Shown here piece by piece: positions 16,257 to 23,344 of a stretch of 41,579 nt of DNA. Where the stretch lies: positions 1-41,579 of the forward strand of contig CALUPH010000017.1 of assembly GCA_944322615.1 (NCBI GenBank), written 5' to 3'. Source of the stretch: Candidatus Gastranaerophilales bacterium (GTDB taxonomy: Bacteria > Cyanobacteriota > Vampirovibrionia > Gastranaerophilales > Gastranaerophilaceae). Both the position numbers and the translations under genes were made by a program. The notes beneath the pieces were generated by a model, which was given only the letters and a program-made list of their open reading frames with translations, had not been told where the DNA came from and made no database searches. Numbering within the stretch: position 1 is the stretch's first letter; every line of letters begins with the position of its first letter.

Positions 16257-17104
16257 CCGTTATACTTGATGGTAAATCGCTCGCAAATAAAATTATAGAA
16301 AATATAAAAATAAATACTGAAAGTTTATCAAAAAAACCAAAACTTGCTGTGATTTTAGTCGGTGATGATTCTGCCAGTCAAATTTATGTAAAAAATAAAC
16401 AAAAAAAAGCTGAATATGTTGGGTTTGATTCAATTGTTATTCCTCTTCCTTCTGATGTAACAGAAGAAAATATATTAGAACATATTTATATTTTAAATGA
16501 AGATGAAAATATTAATGCAATATTAGTACAACTTCCACTTCCAAAAGGTATAAATCAAAAGAAAATACTTGAAGCGATAGACCCTATTAAAGATGTTGAT
16601 GGTTTTACATCATATAACTTTGGAAGATTAGCATTGGGTTATATGCCATATGCATTTCCTTGTACACCTAAAGGAATTGTTAAACTTTTGGATGCTTATA
16701 ACATTGAGATTGAAAGTAAAAATATAATTGTAATAGGACGCTCAAATATTGTGGGTAAACCTTTATCCCTTATTTTTCAACAAAGAAATGCTACTGTTAC
16801 AATGGCAAACAGCTATACTAAAAATCTTAAAGAACTTACTAAAAATGCAGATATAATAGTATCTGCCGTAGGAAAGCCTAATTTTATTGATGGTTCATTT
16901 GTAAAACAAGGTGCAGTAGTTGTTGATGTTGGTATTAATAGAACTGAAGTAGGCATTTTAGGCGATGTTGATTTTCCTTCTGTGTATGAAAAAGCATCCT
17001 TTATTACTCCAGTACCAGGTGGTGTTGGACCGATGACTATTGCAGAGCTTTTGGAAAATACATATGAATTATTTAAAATTCAAAGAAGTTTAATTTTACA
17101 ATAA
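16253..17104 (+). CDS. folD: Methylenetetrahydrofolate dehydrogenase/cyclohydrolase
   Basis: Bifunctional enzyme converting 5,10-methylene-THF via methenyl-THF to 10-formyl-THF, the donor for Fmt and purine synthesis. The 283-aa length is standard. Visible motifs: Tyr45 and Lys49 of the YVxxK active site, ILVQLPLP, DVDGF, PCTPKGI, the nucleotide-binding GRSNIVGKPLS and the C-terminal PVPGGVGPMT. One small departure: the usual C-H-S-x-T before the second strand reads A-N-S-Y-T. Start ATG overlaps the preceding ATPase stop by 4 nt, so the two are translationally coupled. No further gene follows in the operon; about 200 bp without a gene come next. Confidence 0.96.
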   Translation: MTVILDGKSLANKIIENIKINTESLSKKPKLAVILVGDDSASQIYVKNKQKKAEYVGFDSIVIPLPSDVTEENILEHIYILNEDENINAILVQLPLPKGINQKKILEAIDPIKDVDGFTSYNFGRLALGYMPYAFPCTPKGIVKLLDAYNIEIESKNIIVIGRSNIVGKPLSLIFQQRNATVTMANSYTKNLKELTKNADIIVSAVGKPNFIDGSFVKQGAVVVDVGINRTEVGILGDVDFPSVYEKASFITPVPGGVGPMTIAELLENTYELFKIQRSLILQ

Positions 17105-17302
17105 ACTTAATATAACTTAATAAATATCTAAAGTATATACATTGGATAAACTCTTGTATCGTGCCGTTTTTCACTATTTGATTTTTTCTACGAAAAATTA
17201 ATTTTAATTTTTATACAAAAAACATGTTTAAAAAGTTGAATATACAGGCATATAAATAATAGTTATGCGAGATGTTCTCTTTGCAAAATAGTCAGGAAAG
17301 TT

Positions 17303-17575
17303 ATGATTCTAGAGTACAAAGTTAATGATTCATATGTTCAAGCTGCGTGGTTAAAGACCCTTTATGATTTGGTTGAAGAACTTAATTGTAAATGTCAAAC
17401 GTATATTGATGAATCGTATAACCGAAGCAATAAAAAATTTGATAGAATGCGAACTATAAAAATTTACGGCTCGGATACAATGTTAAGTTGGTTCAAATTA
17501 AGAATGGAAAGATATTCTCATTTTATCTTTAATTTTAATGAACAACCTGACATTAAGAGCGGTTTTGTAGAATAG
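17303..17575 (+). CDS. Small hypothetical protein, 90 aa
   Basis: The ATG at 17303 has AGGAAAG just upstream, and a clear terminator follows 33 bases after the stop, which supports a real single-gene unit. No family is recognised. The N-terminal half looks helical (AAWLKTLYDLVEEL, residues 14-27), followed by a basic patch (RSNKKFDRMRTIKI) and a probable beta strand and helix (DTMLSWFKLRMERY). It has two cysteines, CKC at residues 29-31, and no signal peptide or transmembrane segment. The 198 bp upstream holds no recognised RNA or regulatory element. Confidence 0.6.
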   Translation: MILEYKVNDSYVQAAWLKTLYDLVEELNCKCQTYIDESYNRSNKKFDRMRTIKIYGSDTMLSWFKLRMERYSHFIFNFNEQPDIKSGFVE

Positions 17576-17607
17576 TTGTAAATAAAGTTGTTGTTTAGTT
17601 TTAGATT

Positions 17608-17636
17608 AAATTACCGAGAAATCGGTAATTTTTTTT
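17608..17636 (+). terminator. Rho-independent terminator with GAAA tetraloop
   Basis: AAATTACCGA pairs perfectly with TCGGTAATTT across a GAAA loop, followed by a T tract to 17636. It ends the 90-aa gene; the stop of the convergent Cys-rich gene lies at its edge. Confidence 0.88.
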
Positions 17637-17883
17637 ACATATTTTTATCAATTGCTTCAAAAGCAATTATGTGATCGTCGCAAATGCAAATCGAATCTCT
17701 GTGTTCACGTTTTCTGCATCCGTCTGTAAAAACAAGATTTACATTTTCTAAACAAACAATATCATCATCTTCATAGTCTTCAACTAAACAACCTGTGGCA
17801 CAAAATCTAATAGTACATATTCTTACAGTTTTTGTGCATTTATTTTTTAGAGCATTAAGCAATGATTTTTTCTTGTTACGCAT
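17635..17883 (-). CDS. Small cysteine-rich hypothetical protein, 82 aa
   Basis: The ATG at 17883 has GAAGGAGG directly upstream; an earlier in-frame start is disfavoured because it would place that SD inside the coding sequence. The N-terminus is basic (RNKKKSLLNALKNKC). Eight cysteines follow in C-x6-C-x4-C-x3-C and later single and CIC positions. The second half (GCLVEDYEDDDIVCLENV and later SICICDDHIIAFEAI) has the strand pattern of a small LSm/SH3-like beta barrel. A metal- or RNA-binding role is conceivable, but no known family is identified. It is a single gene transcribed away from the HdeD gene. Confidence 0.6.
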   Translation of the reverse strand: MRNKKKSLLNALKNKCTKTVRICTIRFCATGCLVEDYEDDDIVCLENVNLVFTDGCRKREHRDSICICDDHIIAFEAIDKNM

Positions 17884-17959
17884 ATTTCCTCCTTCTGCAA
17901 AAAATATATCGGAACATGATAAAAATAACATTGTAGAATTGGGCTAAAGATAATGGTTG

Positions 17960-17973
17960 ATGAATATATTCAT
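17960..17973. promoter_or_regulatory. Perfect 14-bp palindrome between divergent genes
   Basis: ATGAATATATTCAT reads the same on both strands and lies between the Cys-rich gene (minus) and the HdeD gene (plus), about 40 bases before the HdeD SD. Possible operator; no convincing -35/-10 pair is seen next to it. Confidence 0.3.
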
Positions 17974-18011
17974 GTATTTTTTCATAATAATTGAGAAAAT
18001 GGAGGTTATAT

Positions 18012-18560
18012 ATGTTGAACGTTATAAAAAAATCCGGTGATATTCTTCTATCTGAAGGAATTTTTTTAATTTTAATTGGATTAGTGATGGTATATTTATC
18101 ACAATCTATGACAGTAATATTGGCTTTTCTTTTAAGTATTGGATTGTCTTTTATCGGGTTATATAGAATTATAAATTCCGTTATTGCAAGAAAGGAAATA
18201 TCATCTCCCTTTTTATCAGTAATGTCGGGGGTGTTACTTTTAATTATAGGTTTATATTTGGTCTTTCATCCTTTATTTAATACATTACTTTTGACTGTTG
18301 CTGCAGCATTATATTTCTTACTTGAAAGTATAAGTTCATTTTCGACTGCTGTAACGGTAAAGGGGTTTAAACAAATATTTTGGGTCGCTTTATTTACAGG
18401 TGTTGTACAATTACTTCTTTCTATTGTTATTTTTATTGGTCTTCCATATACTGCCTTATGGTTTATTGGAATGCTTATCGGCATAAACTTTATTTTTGCC
18501 GGAATAAAAAATATTTCCGATTATTCATATCTTAAACAATTATTGCCAAAAGCCTGCTAG
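18012..18560 (+). CDS. HdeD/DUF308-family membrane protein
   Basis: 182 residues forming about six hydrophobic helices with short loops (roughly 18-36, 40-56, 70-88, 92-110, 123-143, 146-165). This matches the HdeD (DUF308) family, inner-membrane proteins whose E. coli founder is tied to acid resistance at high cell density. The repeated [12 protein letters not shown]-type segment is typical. The ATG at 18012 is preceded by TGGAGG; the earlier TTG would lie upstream of that SD. The stop overlaps the convergent rfbA stop by 4 nt. Biochemical role is unknown. Confidence 0.82.
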   Translation: MLNVIKKSGDILLSEGIFLILIGLVMVYLSQSMTVILAFLLSIGLSFIGLYRIINSVIARKEISSPFLSVMSGVLLLIIGLYLVFHPLFNTLLLTVAAALYFLLESISSFSTAVTVKGFKQIFWVALFTGVVQLLLSIVIFIGLPYTALWFIGMLIGINFIFAGIKNISDYSYLKQLLPKAC

Positions 18561-19426
18561 TTAATGTTCTTAATATATTGATAATACGGATTGTTCGGAT
18601 ATTTATCAGCAATTGCATGTAATTGTTTTTTAGAAATAAAACCCATTCTGAATGCTACTTCTTCAAGACAAGCGATTTTGAAACCTTGATTATCTTCTAT
18701 GGTTTTTATAAATTGTGAGGCTTGGAGAAGTGATTCATGAGTACCGGTGTCAAGCCAAGCAAATCCTCGTCCGAGAATTTCAACGTGAACTTTTTCTTTA
18801 GCAAGATATGTATTATTCAAATCTGTTATTTCCAGTTCATTTCTTGTTGATGGCTTTTGATTTTTTACATATTCAACAACATTATTATTGTAAAAATATA
18901 GTCCTGTAACTGCATATTTTGATTTTGGATTTTGTGGTTTTTCTTCAATGGAAATGACTTTTTTATTTTTATCAAATTCAACAACTCCAAAGCGTTGAGG
19001 ATCTTTTACTTCATAAGCAAATAAAGTTGCACCAACTTCATTTTCTGTCCTTTTTACAGCATCTTTCAACATTTTCGAAAAAGATGGACCATAGAATATA
19101 TTATCACCCAAAATCAAGGCAACAGAATCATTCCCAATAAACTCTTTACCTAAAATAAATGCTTGTGCTAAACCATCGGGACTTGGTTGTTCTTTGTATG
19201 AAAAATGAACGCCTAATTCACTGCCGTCTCCTAATAATTTTTGAAAATTTGGTAAATCATTAGGTGTGGAAATTATTAAAATTTCTTTTATCCCGGCAAG
19301 CATTAATACTGAAATAGGGTGATAAACCATTGGCTTATCATATACAGGCAGTAATTGCTTTGAAATAGCTATTGTTGATGGGTAAAGACGAGTACCGGCC
19401 CCGCCTGCTAAAACTATACCCTTCAT
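18557..19426 (-). CDS. rfbA: Glucose-1-phosphate thymidylyltransferase
   Basis: First step of dTDP-L-rhamnose synthesis: glucose-1-phosphate plus dTTP gives dTDP-glucose. At 289 aa it is standard RmlA length. Motifs are [11 protein letters not shown] (residues 6-16), [15 protein letters not shown] and LGDNIFYG, with the EEKP segment in mid-protein and the C-terminal [15 protein letters not shown]. It is the last gene of the rfbCBDA operon; its ATG overlaps the rfbD stop as ATGA. Confidence 0.97.
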   Translation of the reverse strand: MKGIVLAGGAGTRLYPSTIAISKQLLPVYDKPMVYHPISVLMLAGIKEILIISTPNDLPNFQKLLGDGSELGVHFSYKEQPSPDGLAQAFILGKEFIGNDSVALILGDNIFYGPSFSKMLKDAVKRTENEVGATLFAYEVKDPQRFGVVEFDKNKKVISIEEKPQNPKSKYAVTGLYFYNNNVVEYVKNQKPSTRNELEITDLNNTYLAKEKVHVEILGRGFAWLDTGTHESLLQASQFIKTIEDNQGFKIACLEEVAFRMGFISKKQLHAIADKYPNNPYYQYIKNIN

Positions 19427-20244
19427 TCACACCTCAATTCTAAATATTCTTTTAAAGCTGTTTCCCATTTTCTGCAAATTTTATTATTTTCCATAATGCT
19501 ATTTTTTGGACGTTTTGCTTTCCTTGGAAATTCATCAGTAGTGCAAGGTTTTAAATTAACATTATAATTGCATAGTTCAAATATTTTTTTAGCAAAACCA
19601 TACCAGCTTGTATGTCCGCTTCCGCATATTTGATATATTCCAAACGGCATTTTTTCATTTATAAGCTTTACAATTCCGTTTGAAAGTTCAACCGTCCAGG
19701 TAGGACTGCCTATTTGGTCATCTACGACTTTTAATTCATCTTTATCTTTTAAACTAATCATTGTTTCAACAAAATTCTTTCCGTGATGCCCGTATAACCA
19801 ACTTGTTCTTGCAATATAGTATTTTTCGCATTCTTGTACAGCTTTTTCACCTTCAAGTTTTGATTTTCCATATACATTTATAGGGTTTGTTTTATCATTG
19901 GGTAAATATTTATCTTTTTTTGTTCCGTCAAAAACATAATCGGTTGATATGTATATTAATGTTATTCCCAATTTCTTACAAATATCTGCAATATTTTTTG
20001 TTCCCAGTGCATTTATTTTGAATGCTGTATCAGTTTCATCTTCTGCTTTATCGACATTTGTATATGCCGCACAATGTATAACATAGTCGGGTTTGTTCAA
20101 TGATAGGATTTCTTCAACATTTTGAATATTGGTAATATCAAGATTATCTATATCAGTTTCTAAAACTTCAAAATTTTCATCTTCCAATATCGGACAAAGG
20201 TCTTGTCCCAACATTCCTTTTGCCCCTGTAACAAGAATCTTCAT
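19423..20244 (-). CDS. rfbD: dTDP-4-dehydrorhamnose reductase
   Basis: Last step to dTDP-L-rhamnose, reducing the 4-keto group with NAD(P)H. 273 aa, an extended SDR fold: GAKGMLG dinucleotide motif (7-13), Thr101-Asp102 and the catalytic Tyr125-x3-Lys129. ATG at 20244 is chosen because CAGGAGC lies upstream and MKILVTG is the usual N-terminus; a longer frame starting at 20274 lies inside rfbB. The start is 1 nt after the rfbB stop, and the 3' end overlaps rfbA by 4 nt. Confidence 0.96.
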   Translation of the reverse strand: MKILVTGAKGMLGQDLCPILEDENFEVLETDIDNLDITNIQNVEEILSLNKPDYVIHCAAYTNVDKAEDETDTAFKINALGTKNIADICKKLGITLIYISTDYVFDGTKKDKYLPNDKTNPINVYGKSKLEGEKAVQECEKYYIARTSWLYGHHGKNFVETMISLKDKDELKVVDDQIGSPTWTVELSNGIVKLINEKMPFGIYQICGSGHTSWYGFAKKIFELCNYNVNLKPCTTDEFPRKAKRPKNSIMENNKICRKWETALKEYLELRCE

Positions 20245-20245
20245 T

Positions 20246-21226
20246 TTATATAGCTCCTGATTTCTTTTGTTCAATGCTTTTTATCCAGTCTTGATTATTC
20301 AAATACCAGTCTATTGTGATTTTAATACCTTCTTCAAATGTTAAAGACGGTTCCCATCCAAGTTGCGATTGAATTTTATCATTACTTATAGCATATCGTC
20401 TGTCGTGACCTAATCTGTCTTGAACATATTCAATAGAAGACTCATCTTTACCCATAGCATTTAATATTAATTTTGTAATTTCAATATTTGTTTTTTCATT
20501 ATGACCGCCGATATTATATATTTCACCGATTTTTCCATTATGTAATACCGTATCAATTGCACTGCAATGGTCATATACATATAGCCAATCACGAACATTT
20601 AAACCGTCACCATATACAGGTACTTTTTCTCCTTTTAAAAGTTTTGATATGAAAAATGGAATCAATTTTTCAGGGTATTGGTATGGTCCATAATTATTTG
20701 AACAACGTGTATTTAAAACAGGCATTTTATAAGTTTCATAGTAGGCTCTAACCAATAAATCAGCACTGGCTTTAGAAGCAGAATATGGGCTGTTTGGAGC
20801 AAGTGGTGTTGTTTCATAAAAATAACCGGTTTTTCCTAAAGAACCATATACTTCATCGGTTGAAACTTGAAGATATCTTTCTATCTTAGCATCTTTTGCT
20901 GCTTGTAATAAATTTAAAGTTCCTTTTACATTTGTTTCTATAAATATTTCAGGACCGGTTATAGAACGGTCAACGTGGCTTTCTGCTGCAAAATTAACAA
21001 CACAGTCAACTTGATTTACAAGTTCTCGGACGAGTTCTTTGTCACATATATTCCCGTGAATAAACTTGTAGTTTTGATTATCTTTTACGTCGTTAAGGTT
21101 TTCTATATTCCCAGCGTACGTTAAAGCATCAATATTTATGACTTTATAATTTTGATATTTTTTTAGTATGTGCCTTATGAAACAACTTCCAATAAAACCT
21201 GCACCGCCTGTAACAAGTATATTCAT
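20246..21226 (-). CDS. rfbB: dTDP-glucose 4,6-dehydratase
   Basis: Second step of dTDP-rhamnose synthesis, NAD-dependent. 326 aa extended SDR protein with GGAGFIG (7-13), the catalytic Thr123-Asp124-Glu125 triplet typical of 4,6-dehydratases, and Tyr148-x3-Lys152. The ATG has GAGG upstream, 1 nt after the rfbC stop. It is slightly shorter than the ~350-aa E. coli enzyme but no motif is missing. Confidence 0.97.
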   Translation of the reverse strand: MNILVTGGAGFIGSCFIRHILKKYQNYKVINIDALTYAGNIENLNDVKDNQNYKFIHGNICDKELVRELVNQVDCVVNFAAESHVDRSITGPEIFIETNVKGTLNLLQAAKDAKIERYLQVSTDEVYGSLGKTGYFYETTPLAPNSPYSASKASADLLVRAYYETYKMPVLNTRCSNNYGPYQYPEKLIPFFISKLLKGEKVPVYGDGLNVRDWLYVYDHCSAIDTVLHNGKIGEIYNIGGHNEKTNIEITKLILNAMGKDESSIEYVQDRLGHDRRYAISNDKIQSQLGWEPSLTFEEGIKITIDWYLNNQDWIKSIEQKKSGAI

Positions 21227-21227
21227 T

Positions 21228-21773
21228 TTAATCCTCTATTTCTTTTAATCTTGGTTGAATTTTATCTTTTTCGCTTAATATAGGCTCAAAATCTATACCC
21301 CAATCTATTCCGATATCAGGATCGTTCCATAATATTCCCCTATCGTGTTCTTTTGAGTATTCATTTGATGCTTTATAAAGTAGTTCTGCTATATCACTTA
21401 AAACAACAAATCCGTGTGCAAATCCATCCGGAATATATAGCATGTGTTTATTTTCTTCAGTTAATTTTTCTCCCACCCATTTCCCAAAAGTCGGTGAATT
21501 TTTTCTAATATCAACAGCAACATCAAAAATTTCGCCTTTTATACAGCGTACTATTTTTGCTTGACCTTTTGGGGCTGCTTGATAATGCAGACCTCTTAAA
21601 ACACCTTTTGTTGAGCGAGAATGATTATCTTGATTGAAATCAATATCTATTCCATTTTTGATAAAATCTGATTTCTTATAACCTTCAAGAAAAAATCCTC
21701 TTTCATCTTTAAAAACTTTAGGAATTATGAGTTGAACATCTTCAATATCTAATTTTTTGAATTCAAATGGCAT
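21228..21773 (-). CDS. rfbC: dTDP-4-dehydrorhamnose 3,5-epimerase
   Basis: Third enzyme of the pathway, a cupin-fold epimerase of 181 aa. The catalytic base is His63 in GVLRGLHYQ, and the family segments DVAVDIRKNSPTFGKW and YIPDGFAHGF are present. It is the first gene of the rfbCBDA operon; GGGGATG lies upstream of the ATG and a promoter-like TATAAT further up. Product rhamnose is presumably used for a surface polysaccharide; no rhamnosyltransferase is in the window. Confidence 0.96.
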   Translation of the reverse strand: MPFEFKKLDIEDVQLIIPKVFKDERGFFLEGYKKSDFIKNGIDIDFNQDNHSRSTKGVLRGLHYQAAPKGQAKIVRCIKGEIFDVAVDIRKNSPTFGKWVGEKLTEENKHMLYIPDGFAHGFVVLSDIAELLYKASNEYSKEHDRGILWNDPDIGIDWGIDFEPILSEKDKIQPRLKEIED

Positions 21774-21790
21774 AAATATTACATCCCCTT

Positions 21791-21818
21791 TTTTATCATT
21801 ATATCAGAAATGATAAAA
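21791..21818 (-). promoter_or_regulatory. Promoter -10 and inverted repeat before the rfbCBDA operon
   Basis: On the minus strand a perfect TATAAT (21803-21798) lies about 25 bases before the rfbC start; the -35 is weak. It overlaps a 10-bp inverted repeat (TTTTATCATT / AATGATAAAA with an 8-base loop). The hairpin lacks a T tract in the minus direction, so an operator or weak terminator for the gene upstream are both possible. Confidence 0.45.
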
Positions 21819-21831
21819 GGTGATATGTATA

Positions 21832-22605
21832 TTATTGAATTTCTAAAAGAAGATTTGTAAACTCTATATCGTCATAGTCAATCGCTGTTGTTTTATAAAG
21901 ATTTCTTCCAGTTCTTATTGTTACGTTGTTATTTTGATTCTCTTTTATTAAACTTTTCGGAATACTAATTTTTTGATTATCACCGTTAATTTTTATTTTG
22001 GCTATTTTATTTCCGTTGAAATATAATTCGGGGGGACTTGAATATGCAGTTAATACCCTTGATTGACCTATTCTTTGAGCTTCAATGGTATCTATTCCTA
22101 TTATCGAACCTATAATAAGTTTTAATTCTTCATTAGGTTTCAAAGGTTTTATTTGAAAATCTTTTGTGTAAAAAGAACCGTTTGAATTTGCGCTAAAATC
22201 ATATGCGTTTGCGCTTCTTTCAGAGAAAGAATCATCACCAATATGAATCATATTTGTTTCTACGATTATATCTTTAGGTGTTGTTTTTTCTATTCCTATG
22301 CTGATAGGTGTTTTAGGTTGAGAATTTATTGTCATTGAAAAAGGTTTATATCCTGATTTTTCTAAGGACATTATTGTTGGTGAATTTATTTTTGTTTCAA
22401 GCTTAAATGTTCCGTCTTCTTTAGTTTGTGTTACATAGTTTTTTGACGGAATTTTTACAACTACGCCTTCAATAGGTGTATTACTGTTAGAATCGTAAAC
22501 TTGATTTACATCTTTTCTTAGTTCTTTTTTTATTTCACCTGTAATTGTTTTTGCAAAAGAAGGAAGTCCTAATATTAAAAATAAAATTACAAATATTTTT
22601 TTCAT
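21832..22605 (-). CDS. Secreted protein with a carboxypeptidase-regulatory-like domain
   Basis: 257 aa with a clear signal peptide: MKKIF, a hydrophobic core (VILFLILGLP) and a probable cleavage after SFA near residue 18. Residues about 42-100 match the CarboxypepD_reg/CNA-B-like beta-sandwich pattern: TPIEGVVVKIPSKN, then the turn KEDGTFKLE and EKSGYKPFS. The rest (about 130-257) is a second beta-rich domain of unknown type. The start at ATG 22605 puts the signal peptide in the right place; a TTG nine bases earlier is possible. It is transcribed toward rfbC but is separated from it by a hairpin/promoter. An envelope or adhesive role is inference. Confidence 0.75.
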   Translation of the reverse strand: MKKIFVILFLILGLPSFAKTITGEIKKELRKDVNQVYDSNSNTPIEGVVVKIPSKNYVTQTKEDGTFKLETKINSPTIMSLEKSGYKPFSMTINSQPKTPISIGIEKTTPKDIIVETNMIHIGDDSFSERSANAYDFSANSNGSFYTKDFQIKPLKPNEELKLIIGSIIGIDTIEAQRIGQSRVLTAYSSPPELYFNGNKIAKIKINGDNQKISIPKSLIKENQNNNVTIRTGRNLYKTTAIDYDDIEFTNLLLEIQ

Positions 22606-22746
22606 TTTACTCAACCCTTTTTTTGTCAGTCTAATAAGTAGTCAAAAAAAACAAAATAGCAGAGTGTATATATTCTGTTGCTTAGATTGACAATTAATAA
22701 AAGCTGTATTTAAAATTATTAAAGATTAGAAAAAGAGGATTGCTAT

Positions 22747-23322
22747 ATGAAAGTAGTTGCAATTAACGGAAGTCCGCGTAAAGGTGGAAATACCGAGATT
22801 ATGTTGAAAAAAGTTTTAGAAACACTTGAAAAACGTGATATAGAAACAAAATTAATTCAAATAGGCGGAACAAATATTCATGGGTGCAGAGGATGTTGGG
22901 CTTGTAAAAAACTTCAAAACAGAAAATGTGCATTTAATGATGATATCTTAAATGATATTTTAGAAGATGTATATACTGCTGATGCTATAGTTCTGGGTAC
23001 CCCTTCTTATTTTTCTGCAATGACCCCGGAAATGAAAGCTTTCATAGATAGAATGGGCGTTGTAGCTTTAGGTAACGGAAAATTATTAAAACACAAAATT
23101 GGTGCAGTAGTTGTTGCACAAAGAAGGTCAGGTGGCTCGGCAATACAAGCTTCTATTCATCATATGTTTTTAATGTCTGAGATGATTATCCCCGGATCTA
23201 CATATTGGAATTTGGGTTTTGGAAGAGATAAAGGCGATGTTTTATCAGATGATGAAGCAATGCAAAATATGGAAAATTTGGGAGAGAATATATATTGGCT
23301 CCTTGAAAAAATAAGTAAATAA
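22747..23322 (+). CDS. Iron-sulfur flavoprotein (NADPH-FMN reductase fold)
   Basis: 191-aa flavodoxin-like protein. The FMN phosphate loop is GSPRKGGNT (8-16), and the compact cluster motif Cys47-x2-Cys50-x2-Cys53-x7-Cys61 matches the [4Fe-4S] motif of the archaeal/clostridial Isf family. TPSYFSAMTP forms the second flavin contact. Family members pass electrons from ferredoxin and can reduce O2 or H2O2 in anaerobes. GAGG lies upstream of ATG 22747. It is a single-gene unit ended by a strong terminator; its neighbourhood includes the PerR/flavodiiron genes 3 kb away, which fits oxygen defence. Confidence 0.85.
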   Translation: MKVVAINGSPRKGGNTEIMLKKVLETLEKRDIETKLIQIGGTNIHGCRGCWACKKLQNRKCAFNDDILNDILEDVYTADAIVLGTPSYFSAMTPEMKAFIDRMGVVALGNGKLLKHKIGAVVVAQRRSGGSAIQASIHHMFLMSEMIIPGSTYWNLGFGRDKGDVLSDDEAMQNMENLGENIYWLLEKISK

Positions 23323-23344
23323 AAAACGGCATATGCCGTTTTTT
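23321..23344. terminator. Bidirectional terminator
   Basis: AAAAAACGGCAT and ATGCCGTTTTTT form a 24-bp perfect palindrome (effective loop ATAT) at the convergent ends of the flavoprotein and EF-hand genes. Tracts of A and T on both sides let it work in both directions. Confidence 0.9.
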
